Assembly: GCA_032433765.1 (NCBI GenBank)
Contig: JAVIAB010000024.1
Coordinates: forward strand, 11,473,821-11,537,820
Length of the DNA stretch: 64,000 nt
Direction of reading: 5' to 3'
Origin: Megaustenia siamemsis
Taxonomy: Eukaryota; Mollusca; Gastropoda; Stylommatophora; Ariophantidae
Shown here in pieces: positions 10,065 through 20,414 of the stretch. The notes beneath the pieces are model-generated. The model worked only from the letters and a program-made list of their open reading frames with translations, had not been told where the DNA came from and searched no databases. Within the stretch, counting starts at the first letter, position 1; each line of letters begins with the position of its first letter. The translations under genes and the position numbers were made by a program.

Positions 10065-12215
10065 AGTCACGAGGGAAACACACGGTACAGAATGTAGGGG
10101 AGACGGGGGAAACACGCGGTACAGAATGTAGGGGAGACGGGGGAAACACGCGGTACAGAATGTAGGGGAGACGAGGGAAACACGCGGTACAGAATGTAGG
10201 GGAGACGAGGGAAACGCGCGGTACAGAATGTAGGGGAGACGAGGGAAACACGTGGTACAGAATGTAGGGGAGACGGGGGAAACACGTGGTACAGAATGTA
10301 GGGGAGACGGGGGAAACACGCGGTACAGAATGTAGGGGAGACGGGGGAAACACGCGGAACAGAATGTAGGGGAGACGGGGGAAACACGCGGAACAGAATG
10401 TAGGGGAGACGGGGGAACACGTGGTACAGAATGTAGGGGAGACGGGGGAAACACGCGGTACAGAATGTAGGGGAGACGGGGGAAACACGCGGTACAGAAT
10501 GTAGGGGAGACGGGGGAAACACACGGTACAGAATGTAGAGGAGACGGGGGAAACACACGGTAAAGAATGTAGGGGAGACGAGGGAAACACACGGTACAGA
10601 ATGTAGGGGAGACGGGGGAAACACACGGTACAGAATGTAGGGGAGACGGGGGAAACACGTGGTACAGAATGTAGGGGAGACGGGGGAAACACGTGGTACA
10701 GAATGTAGGGGAGACGGGGGAAACACGCGGTACAGAATGTAGGGGAGACGGGGGAAACACGCGGAACAGAATGTAGGGGAGACGGGGGAAACACGCGGAA
10801 CAGAATGTAGGGGAGACGGGGGAAACACGTGGTACAGAATGTAGGGGAGACGGGGGAAACACGCGGTACAGAATGTAGGGGAGACGGGGGAAACACGCGG
10901 TACAGAATGTAGGGGAGACGGGGGAAACACACGGTACAGAATGTAGAGGAGACGGGGGAAACACACGGTACAGAATGTAGGGGAGACGAGGGAAACACAC
11001 GGTACAGAATGTAGGGGAGACGAGGGAAACACACGGTACAGAATGTAGGAGAGACGAGGGAAACACGCGGCACAGAATGTAGGGGAGACGGGGGAAACAC
11101 GCGGCACAGAATGTAGGGGAGACGGGGGAAACACGCGGTACAGAATATAGGGAGACGGGGGAAACACGCGGTACAGAATGTAGGGGAGACGGGGGAAACA
11201 CACGGTACAGAATGTAGGGGAGACGGGGGAAACGCACGGTACAGAATGTAGGGGAGACGGGGGAAACACACGGTACAGAATGTAGGGGAGACGAGGGAAA
11301 CACACGGTACAGAATGTAGGGGAGACGGGGGAAACACACGGTACAGAATGTAGGGGAGACGGGGGAAACACACGGTACAGAATGTAGGGGAGACGGGGGA
11401 AACACACGGTACAGAATGTAGGGGAGACGAGGGAAACACACGGTACATAATGTAGAGGAGACGGGGGAAACACACAGTACAGAATGTAGGGGACACGAGG
11501 GAAACACACGGTACAGAATGTAGGGGAGACGAGGGAAACACACGGTACAGAATGTAGGGGGCGAGGGAAACACGCAGTACAGAAAGTAGGGGAGACGAGT
11601 GAAACACACAGTACAGAATGTAGGGGAGACGAGTGAAACACACAGTACAGAATGTAGGTGAGACGAGGGAAACACACTGGCAGTACATAATATAGGGGAG
11701 ACGAGGGAAACACACAGTACAGAATATAGGGGAGACGAGGGAAACACACAGTACAGAATATAGGGGAGACGAGGGAAACACACAGTACAGAATATAGGGG
11801 AGACGAGGGAAACACACGGCACAAAATATAGGGATGACGAGGGAAACACGCAATACCGAATATACGGGAGACGAGTTAAACACACGTTGTAGAATATAGG
11901 TGAGATGAGGGAAACACACACTACAGAATATACGGGAGACGAGAGAAACACACAGTACATAATATAGGGGAGATGAGGGAGACACAAAGTACAAAATATA
12001 AGAGAGACGAGGGAAACACATAGTACAGAATGTAGGGGAAACGAGAGAACCACACAGTACAGAATATAGGGGAGACGAGAGAAACACACAGTACAGAATA
12101 TAGGGGAGACGAGAGAAACACACAGTACAGAATATAGGGGAGACGAGAGAAACACACAGTACAGAATATAGGGGAGACGAGAGAAACACACAGTACAGAA
12201 TATAGGGGTGGCGAG
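10065..12215. repeat. 34-bp minisatellite, about 63 units
   Basis: Unit close to GGTACAGAATGTAGGGGAGA plus CGGGGGAAACACGC. Variants are layered: the right end has CAGTACAGAATATAGGGGAG forms, while the left part is more homogeneous. Because 34 is not a multiple of three and the unit has no minus-strand stop, all three minus frames stay open for 585-748 codons with a 34-residue period. These are not genes. An internal duplication of about 12 units is described in the findings. Confidence 0.95.
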
Positions 12216-12690
12216 GTCAAGCTGAAAGAAAGCGCAAGCAGTCTCTGATAATGTAAGCACAACAATTACATCTGCCATCGCCATTATCAACCCTTTACCT
12301 CAATGAAAAGCAAACACTGATTGAACGTTAAGTCCAATATAGTGATGTAACACATTCCTTAAGATACATATATAAGAGATTTATTTGATTACCCAATTCC
12401 TAGCTACATTGTTTTTATGGATATGTAATAAAAGTGTTTCATACATAAGATCATGATTAAAGCAAATAATTCGTAAACTGTGACCAACAGATTTCAAAAA
12501 TGTTCTACTGAAAAGAATGACATTTCTTGGTTATGTTACTTACTGATTTCAGTTTCACTTTAAACTGAAGTAATAGATTTTAATCAGACATTAAAGTTGG
12601 GAAAAATCCTTATGAAATCACCTAATAATCACAATTGTAGTTAAGTAGCTACATGTTTGGAAAGTGATCCAACTACGTTACTTTATTACT
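12216..12690. other. No gene seen; AT-rich
   Basis: Nothing recognised apart from a short AT-rich patch near 12360. Confidence 0.4.
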
Positions 12691-12867
12691 TAGTTTGTTG
12701 GCTGGTTAGTTAGTTAGTTAGTTAGTTAGTAAGTAAATTAGTTAGTTAGTTAGTTAGTTATTTTGATTGTTGGTTAGTTTAGGTAGTTTGCTTGTTGGTT
12801 AGTTAGTTTGTTAGTTTAGGTAATTTGTTTGTTGGTTAATTAGTTTGTTAGTTTAGGTAGTTTGTTT

Positions 12868-12903
<36 letters not shown>

Positions 12904-13920
12904 GATTGTTGGTTAGTTTAGGTAGTTTGTTGGTTAGTTAGTTTGTTAGTTTAGATAATTTGTTTGTTGGTTAGTTAGTTTGTTAGTTTAGATAATTTGT
13001 TTGTTGGTTAGTTAGTTTGTTAGTTTAGATAATTTGTTTGTTGGTTAGTTAGTTTGTTAGTTTAGATAATTTGTTTGTTGGTTAGTTAGTTTGTTAGTTT
13101 AGATAATTTGTTTGTTGGTTAGTTAGTTTGTTAGTTTAGATAATTTGTTTGTTGGTTAGTTAGTTTGTTAGTTTAGGTAATTTGTTTGTTGGTTAGTTAG
13201 TTTGTTAGTTTAGGTAATTTGTTTGTTGGTTAGTTAGTTTGTTAGTTTAGATAATTTGTTTGTTGGTTAGTTAGTTTGTTAGTTTAGATAATTTGTTTGT
13301 TGGTTAGTTAGTTTGTTAGTTTAGATAATTTGTTTGTTGGTTAGTTAGTTTGTTAGTTTAGGTAATTTGTTTGTTGGTTAGTTAGTTTGTTAGTTTAGAT
13401 AATTTGTTTGTTGGTTAGTTAGTTTGTTAGTTTAGGTAATTTGTTTGTTGGTTAGTTAGTTTGTTAGTTTAGATAATTTGTTTGTTGGTTAATTAGTTTG
13501 TTAGTTTAGATAATTTGTTTGTTGGTTAGTTAGTTTGTTAGTTTAGGTAATTTGTTTGTTGGTTAGTTAGTTTGTTAGTTTAGATAATTTGTTTGTTGGT
13601 TAGTTAGTTTGTTAGTTTAGATAATTTGTTTGTTGGCTAGTTAGTTAGTTAGTTTAGTTAGTTAAGTTTAGTTAACGTTAGTTAAGTTTAGTTTAATATA
13701 ATTTGATTTAGTTTAGTTTAGTTTTATTTATTTAGCTAGCTGTTAGTTTAGGTGGTTAGTTTAGTTAATTAGTTATTTATTTAGTTAGTTTACCCACTCT
13801 AGTTAGTTCCATTAGTTAGTTAGATAGTTTAGTTAGTTTAGATATTTTAGTTTAGTCAGGTGGGTTGGTTAGTTCGCTACTTAGTTAATCAGTTAATTAA
13901 TTAGTTAATACGTTCGTTAG
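12691..13920. repeat. 37-bp minisatellite embedded in GTTA-rich sequence
   Basis: The core, 12925-13640, repeats a 37-bp unit (TTAGTTAGTTTGTTAGTTTA plus GATAATTTGTTTGTTGG) with a GATAA/GGTAA alternation. It is bounded by (GTTA)n stretches at 12700-12910 and degenerate GTTA/TTTAG sequence at 13640-13920. The 37-bp unit looks like an amplified composite of the simple GTTA repeat. Confidence 0.9.
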
Positions 13921-14597
13921 TTGACAAGTTAGTGGTCGGACTATCATCATAGCACATATAACAACTCTCCAAAAGCGCTAAGATCTCCTCCCTAGAATAT
14001 CCGGAATGGTGATGGCTTAAACTGGTCCCAAGCCTTCCCCCTGTATTGGAAGCAGCCTGATTTATTTTTATTCCACATTCTACGTGTCTGTCGTTGTCTA
14101 ATCTGCTATCGCATTTGATGACAATCTTTCAATATTGCCAAGGTAAGGAAATAAAACAACAGAGTTACCAGTCTATCACAATTTTATTACAGACTCCTGA
14201 CATAGGTAGATTAAAGAACTTACCTTCTCCAGCTCTTTACTCATACATTCTATTGCAGGATTGTTCTTGACAAAGTAAAAAAGAAGGAATCATTTGAATA
14301 ATTATTCTATCAATTCAATTATCAGTCCAGATTTACAACATAGAGGTTATTTGAATGGAGCGGTTGTAACTTGTGCACCTTTCTATAACTGACACGGGAC
14401 AAACTTTCATTATATTAAAGCAACTCATTCGTTTTATAATAGTCAAGCCAGCTATCACGTTATTTGAAAAAAAAGCTATAGATAATTAACCCATCTTCTT
14501 CTCCTTAATCTTTTTTACTTCCTCATTTGCCTTTCAGCGTCGAGGGTAATTCTTTCCTTTCGTCTTAACGCGGCAATGGTTTTCTACATTGCCATTT
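13921..14597. other. Mostly unassigned; short family D LINE tip
   Basis: No gene. About 14490-14560 contains the minus-strand family D terminus (TTTGCCTTTCAGCGTCGAGG), likely the very end of a truncated LINE. Confidence 0.45.
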
Positions 14598-15065
14598 GAA
14601 ATGTGGACATTTAACTCGTCAATTACTTTAAACATTAGCGTCTGAAATGTGGACAATTAACCCGTCAATTACTTTAAACATTAGCGTCTGAAATGTGGAC
14701 AATTAACCCGTCAATTACTTTAAACATTAGCGTCTGAAATGTAGACATTTAATTCGTCAATTACTTTAAACATTAGCGTCTGAAATGTGGACAATTAACC
14801 CGTCAATTACTTTAAACATTAGCGTCTGAAATGTGGACAATTAACCGTCAATTACTTTAAACATTAGCGTTTGAAATGTGGACATTTAACGCGTCAATAA
14901 CTTTAAACATTGTCATTTGAAATGTGGACATTTAACCCGTCAATAACTTTAAACATTAACGTTTGAAATGTGGACATTTATCCCGTCAATGACTTTAAAC
15001 ATTAGCGTTTGAAATGTGGACATTTAACCCGTCAATGACTTTAAACATTAACATTTGAAATATTG
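14598..15065. repeat. 46-bp minisatellite, about 10 units
   Basis: Unit close to GTCTGAAATGTGGACAATTA plus ACCCGTCAATTACTTTAAACATTAGC. Variants at GTCTG/GTTTG and ACAATTA/ACATTTA. No gene. Confidence 0.93.
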
Positions 15066-15079
15066 ACAATTAACCTGTT

Positions 15080-15420
15080 CGTAACCTGGGGCATTGGTAG
15101 TCTTGTTGGAAACACTACCCCACTAGCTACCGACGTTCGGACAACCCATGCTCGATTCCCACTGGAAGCAGTTTGTTAGTTGTACTCGTGGTTGGAAAAA
15201 ATAAATACCTTCGCGGTCGACCCAGCCTCTGGTAGAAATGTGTACAAGGGTATCACTCTAGGAAGTCGATGAATTGCGCCTCGCTCGTGAATTAGGATTC
15301 TTGAGGCGACACCAGCCAGAAGTCTCAGAACACTTCTGGATAGGCGGCTAACACATATGGGGAGAATGCCAGCGTGCTAATTTGCCGATTCAAGTCTCAT
15401 AACTTTACCCTTAGACATTA
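15080..15420 (+). other. Possible degenerate SINE-like element
   Basis: Contains GGGGCATTGGTAGTCTTGTT followed about 50 bp later by a B-box-like CTCGATTCCCAC, then CGACCCAGCCTCTGG, which resembles the CACCCAGCCT segment of the SINE body. No target-site duplication was found. Low confidence. Confidence 0.3.
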
Positions 15421-15506
15421 ATAACAATATTGGTATCAGAGTTGTCACGCGAAGATGTCCCACTAAATGTACTTACTGACCTCATGAATGATTTCAATGC
15501 CAACCT

Positions 15507-15517
15507 AAGTCTATCTA

Positions 15518-15558
<41 letters not shown>

Positions 15559-15624
15559 CCGTCCGTCCGTCCGTCCGTCCGTCCGTCCGTCCGTCCGTCC
15601 GTCCGTCCGTCCGTCCGTCCGTCC

Positions 15625-15666
<42 letters not shown>

Positions 15667-15675
15667 TTATCTATC
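15507..15675. repeat. (CTGT)n-(CCGT)n-(CTGT)n microsatellite
   Basis: A pure tetranucleotide tract: a CCGT core of about 20 repeats flanked on both sides by CTGT repeats. The units differ only at the C/T of a potential CpG. Confidence 0.97.
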
Positions 15676-15784
15676 GAATTTTCGAGCCGTAGTCGGTCCA
15701 TAGGGCATAGATCCATATACTTTATCTCTTATCTAAATTTTTATTTTAGCAGTTTTCTATCATTGTAAAGATATTTTATCAAAT

Positions 15785-16045
15785 CTCGTCATTTGTCTCT
15801 GTTCTGTGCAAGCAACTCTATCTCATAGATGGAGCCGATTCCTGCTGCCCCTACCTCTCTGATCAATGTTCTTCTCAGTGTCTATCTAGGTCGGCCTCTT
15901 CTCCTCTTATCTGTTGTTTTCCAGGGCTTGTTTTGCTATTCGGTTATTATCTCTCCTCATCACATGTCCAACATATGACCATCGTCTTTTCTTGAATACT
16001 GAAGATGTTAGTGGTTGATTGGCTATTTCTCTAATTTCCTGTTAA
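15785..16045 (-). mobile_element. LINE 3' fragment, family G
   Basis: The minus strand reads REIANQPLTSSVFKKRRWSY, then VGHVMRRDNNRIAKQALE, the typical tail domain after the RT of an endonuclease-RT LINE. It continues broken toward 15785. Only this copy was recognised. Confidence 0.6.
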
Positions 16046-16217
16046 AAAGTCAATTTATGCTCTTATTTTAATGTTGAAAAAATAGTTAGTCTAACCTGCG
16101 AGCTTCTGAAACCATCTGTATGTTTCTCGTTGTCATTTCCCATTTAAATAAAAGTTGTGAGTTCTACCTTCGGGACAAATAGTACTACAAACCAGTTCTC
16201 ACTTCTAACTTTACTGT

Positions 16218-16680
16218 TAGTGTATGATTCAAAATTCTGATGGGACTAGTAAAGAAAATGAATGTATGATTCCACATCCTGACGGAACTACTAAAGAAAG
16301 CAAATGCATGATTGTACATCCTGCTGGGACTACTAAAGAAAGTAAATGTATGATTGTACATCCTGACGGAACTAGTAAAGAAAGTGAATGCGTGATTGTA
16401 CATCCTGATGGGACTACTAAAGAAAGTAAATGTATGAATTTACATAATGACGGAACTACTAAAGAAAGTGAATGTATGATTCCACATCCTGATGGAACTA
16501 GTAAAGAAAGTGAATATATGATTCCACATCCTGACGGAACTACTAAAGAAAGTGAATGTATGATTCCACATCCTGGCGGAACTAGTAAAGAAAGTGAATG
16601 CATGATTTTACATCTTGATGGGGCACTAAAGAATGTGAATGTATGAATTTACATTTTGATGGGACTAATAAACAAAGTAA
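16218..16680. repeat. 42-bp minisatellite, about 11 units
   Basis: Unit close to GTATGATTCCACATCCTGAC plus GGAACTACTAAAGAAAGTGAAT. As 14 codons it reads CMIPHPDGTTKESE and stays open on both strands. There is no start context, signal peptide or flanking exon, so I treat it as non-coding. Substitutions are spread over all codon positions. Confidence 0.9.
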
Positions 16681-17225
16681 ATAGGCTATTTAAAATGCAT
16701 TATTTAGCAATTTTTTTTGTCCGTGATTGATTGTATATCATATATCTGTATGTGTTGTTGAAAACATGTAGATTTTAACATACATTTTTTTTATAAGAAG
16801 ACATATAAAATTGGACAGAAAACACACAAACTTGACAGAAAACCACCAAAACACGACAGAAAGCACAAAGTACGTCAGTCTTAGACTCCACTTGGCTCAG
16901 GGATATGTCATTGGCAGAGAAGGTGATATGGGGTGGATGTCAAAATCATTACTGACCCATCGACCAAGGAAGATAAAAGACAATCACATCTGAATTACAT
17001 TTACTTACAATATAAGAGCGTTTTGTTCTGGAGAATGTTGTCATGTGAAGAAATGTGTGAACGTGGGGATATACATATTTAATTAAGATAAGACATTGAT
17101 ACCAGGTTTATGCTATTCACAGATTATCAAGCTAACTTTGTCATGTAGTATATTACCTTATGACATTGACATTCCATATGTTTCTTCCTTTGCAATATTT
17201 CTCTACTTCAGTCCCTCATTATTCA
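16681..17225. other. No gene seen; AT-rich
   Basis: An AAACAC-type patch near 16815-16870 is weakly repetitive. Nothing else recognised. Confidence 0.4.
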
Positions 17226-17227
17226 TT

Positions 17228-17700
17228 CATTATCATGTGCCATACCGGTTGGCATAGGCGATCATGTCCTTCCACAATTCTGTCTCCACAGTGCATCGTA
17301 TCAGTTCTCTTGTTGACTGTTTTCCATGCCATTACGCTAAGCTATCTAACATCTTCTCTCTTTGTTAACTGTGATATCTCCTTTCCTGTATTTGACACAT
17401 GTAACCAGGTATTCCAACTTTCCTCTTCCTCATGATGTGTCTGAAGAATGTCAATTGTTTTTCTCATGTTTTTTAGGAACTACTTTTTTGTGTTGACCTC
17501 TTTGAGAATGTCCTCGTTGCCTCAAAATTCTTCTGAGAAATCCCATCTCTCTGGTCTGTTTTTCTTTTTTATTTGTTTTTCTACTGTCAATGATTCGCTT
17601 CCATAAGACAGAACTGACTGTAGATATCACCGATGAACTTTCTTTCACAGTTTGATCCATTACAAGCTGAAATATGGAAAAGATATGGTCACCATACGCA
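17228..17700 (-). mobile_element. LINE 3' end, family B
   Basis: The 3' terminus (ATCATGTGCCATACCGGTTG) is at the left edge. The reading continues through the broken tail and RT-distal domain (LWKRIIDSRKT, EMGFLRRILRQ). It is the first of four consecutive LINE 3' ends in the same orientation. Confidence 0.85.
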
Positions 17701-17701
17701 T

Positions 17702-18360
17702 CATCGTCTTCAAGTACAATGCCTGCTGGCGTAGGTGATCATGAGTTTTCACAACTCACGATCTCGACGGTTTATCATTTCTGTTGTTGACCGTCTGCTA
17801 ACTCATTCTCCTAAGCTGACTGGTATCTTTTCTCTTTGCTTCCCTCTATTTTCCCAGTTGTTACAATATATTTCAATTGTTCCCTTTTCATTACATGACC
17901 GACAAATATGATTGTTTCTTTTTAATATTGGAAACTAGCTCTTCTTTTTGTTTTGGTTTCTTTCAGAACGTTCTCATTACTCTTCTTAGCTGTTTTCATT
18001 TCTGTAAAACCACAATTCTATAGCCTCCAGTAATTTTCATGTTTGTTGTCCTATTGTCCATGATTCACATCCATATGTTAAGATTGGCTCTACATAACAT
18101 AACTCCTTTTCTTGTTTCTATTGTCAAAAATGGATTGCATAGAGTATCTTCCTCATTTTTGGAAAGCTGTTTTTGCCTGAGCCATTCTGCATCCCATCTG
18201 TGTTGTACGTCTACCATCTGAGGTTAACATTGTTCCCAAATATTTAAATTCGTTTACCTGTTTTAATATTGTTCTATTTGTCTTTATTGTGCATTGCAGT
18301 GATGTCTTTTTCTGTATTGCTACCATTCCTTCAGTCTTCTTGCTATTAAGGCTGCATCCT
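17702..18360 (-). mobile_element. LINE 3' end, family C
   Basis: Closely matches the 1.95-2.62 kb copy (GGCGTAGGTGATCATGAG end, CATTACATGACC and TTCACATCCATATGTTAAGA blocks). Its far end reads LNSKKTEGMV, an RT block upstream of the tail. Several frame breaks. Confidence 0.85.
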
Positions 18361-18371
18361 TTATTGTTGCT

Positions 18372-18410
<39 letters not shown>
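18372..18410. repeat. (TA)n microsatellite
   Basis: TATATATACA-type run separating two LINE fragments. Confidence 0.93.
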
Positions 18411-18411
<1 letters not shown>

Positions 18412-18420
18412 TTTATTATG

Positions 18421-19195
18421 GCCCTTTTCTCTTGTCAGAAGGTCTAGTGGAGGCTATTGTGTAATTTTTTAGATTTTGTTTTTGTCGAACAGCTTCTCTC
18501 GTGGCTAATTCTACCAATGTTTGACAAACACACACGGCCACAGAATGAACAAGTCAGGCACACTGATTCATAGGGTTTTCTTTCCTTTTTCATGAGTCTT
18601 TTCTCTTCTAAGTTTTGCCTTTGCAGTCTCAAATGTTGTTATTCCGTTTCTAGTACACGCTCTCCATGGTGTGCGATCACTTGGCAAATGTTTCCAGTCA
18701 CTTTCACAGATGGAGAAGTAATTCAGAGATGATTTACAGATATCTCTATATCGTAGTTTAGGTCTGCCGATTTGTCTTTTTCCCTGTATTAGTTCACCAT
18801 ATAGTATTTGCCTGGGGATGTGCTTTTCTTCCATTCGCTGGACGTGCCCCAGCCATCTTAGTCTTCGACATCTGAGCATCGACATTATTGTTGGTGTCTT
18901 ATCACGTCGCAGGACAGTTAAGTTGGTTATCTTGTCCTGCCATTTGGTGTGCATTATTCTGCGGAGACATCGCATGTGGAAGACATTTAGTCTTTTTTTT
19001 CCTGGTTTGAATATGTTGTCCAGGTTTCAGATCCATATAGTAGTGTGCTAAGCACACAAGTTTGATATATTAAGAGTTTGGTCTTCAGTGTTAGTTTCGT
19101 GTTGTTCCATGCCCTTTCTGTGAGTTTGCCATTATTCATAGCTGCCTTACGAATTCGACTGTTTATTTCATCATAAAGAGAAGTGGTTTGGTTTA
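18421..19195 (-). mobile_element. LINE 3' end, family H, with zinc-finger-like tail
   Basis: Read leftward: KTKLLIYQTCVLSTLLYGSE, MRCLRRIMHTKWQDKITN, LRWLGHVQRMEEKHIPRQIL, GRPKLRYRDICKSSLN and a tail CSFCGRVCLSNIGRISHERS. The C-x2-C...H ending is a common terminal motif of LINE RT proteins. Another copy at 50.6-51.9 kb preserves the RT. One frameshift falls near 18600. The 5' side is cut near 19195, next to a TA/TCA run. Confidence 0.88.
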
Positions 19196-19209
19196 TATAT
19201 ATATATCAT

Positions 19210-19815
19210 CATCATCATGTGCCATACCGGTTGGCGTAGGTGATCATGTACCTCCACAATCTTTTATCTACAGTGCATCGTATCAGTTCTGTTGTTGACT
19301 GTTTTCCATGCCATGACACCAAGCTATCCAGTATTTTCTCTCTTTGTCGCCCGCGATCTCTCTTTCCTTTTATTTTGCCAGTTGTAACCAAGTATTCCAA
19401 CTTTCCTCTTCTCATGATGTGCCCAAAAAATGTTGATTGCTTCCTTCTGATGTTTTTAAGAGCTCCCTTTTTGTGTTGGCCTCTTTGAGAACTTCCTCAT
19501 TGGTCTTTTTAGCTGCTCAGGGAACTTTCAACATTCTTCTGAGAAATTCCATCTCTGTGGCCTCTAATCGTCTTTTCATTTGTTTGTCGACTGTCCATGA
19601 TTCGCTTCCATAGGTCAGAATTAGTTCTATATAACACCGATGAACCCTCTTTCTCATTTTTATTGACATAGATTTGTTGCATAAGATATTTTTCATTTTT
19701 TGAAATGCCATTTTGGCCTGAGCTATTCTGCTTTTTATTTCTGTGGTGCATCTCCCATCTGATGTTATTATTGTGCCCAAGTATTTGAAACGTTGCACTT
19801 GTATTTATAACGTTG
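19210..19815 (-). mobile_element. LINE 3' end, family B (best-preserved copy)
   Basis: Two well-preserved frames, 19798-19517 (FKYLGTIITSDGRCTTEIKS, YIELILTYGSESWTVDKQMK, EATEMEFLRRMLKVP) and 19415-19215 (RRGKLEYLVTTGKIKGKRDR, ending ANRYGT), separated by a frame break near 19450-19510. This is the RT-distal domain and tail. The FKYLGT block is truncated on the right at the (TA)n run. The element's 3' end lies on an ATC repeat. Confidence 0.9.
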
Positions 19816-19818
19816 CAG

Positions 19819-19877
<59 letters not shown>
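19819..19877. repeat. (TA)n microsatellite
   Basis: About 29 TA repeats. Confidence 0.97.
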
Positions 19878-19879
<2 letters not shown>

Positions 19880-19881
<2 letters not shown>

Positions 19882-20414
19882 TATAAACTGTATATTATGG
19901 TAATTGACTCATTAGAATTGTGAGATGGTTCGTAACAAGCGTTTATCGGTAATTTGGTGCGTCATGTGTTTTAGGATCAGTGTGTTTTTCCGAGCTAACG
20001 CTATCATAGTTGTTCATCTTTAGTCTAGTAGATGTCTCTTCCATGTATCTCCCTTAATCGCGTGTTCTCCAGCAACACAACAGATGAATCTTGCCACACA
20101 ATGAACATGTTGCATTTTTGTTTCAGGCCTCATCTTCTTTCTTTTTGGTTGTTTCTTCCGACTTTCACGTCATCTCTTTCTCGAGTTCTGCTGCTTCATT
20201 GTTTATTTGTGTACTTCGTGTGCACGATATGACGCCAGCTTCTCCTCATCTACTTCGGAAATAGAGACTTCTCTTAGAGACGTTCTGCAAACACAAACAC
20301 GAACTTCTCAGAGAGGTTCTACAAACATTCATATATCTCAGTTCCAGTTTTCTCTTACATTTCTTTCCGTTTGTAAGTTCACAGTCCCTCTTTGTATAAT
20401 TTGCTATGCGATTC
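19880..20414. other. No gene seen
   Basis: Short open frames only. The segment runs open into the 36-bp array, but without splice or start context. Confidence 0.4.

Noticed and set aside
9997..12290. Apparent proline-rich protein of over 700 residues
   Set aside because: Same 34-bp repeat in three frames. Repeat artefact.
16224..16646. Secreted peptide precursor with 14-residue repeats (CMIPHPDGTTKESE)
   Set aside because: No signal peptide or processing sites, and the complementary strand is equally open; treated as a minisatellite.
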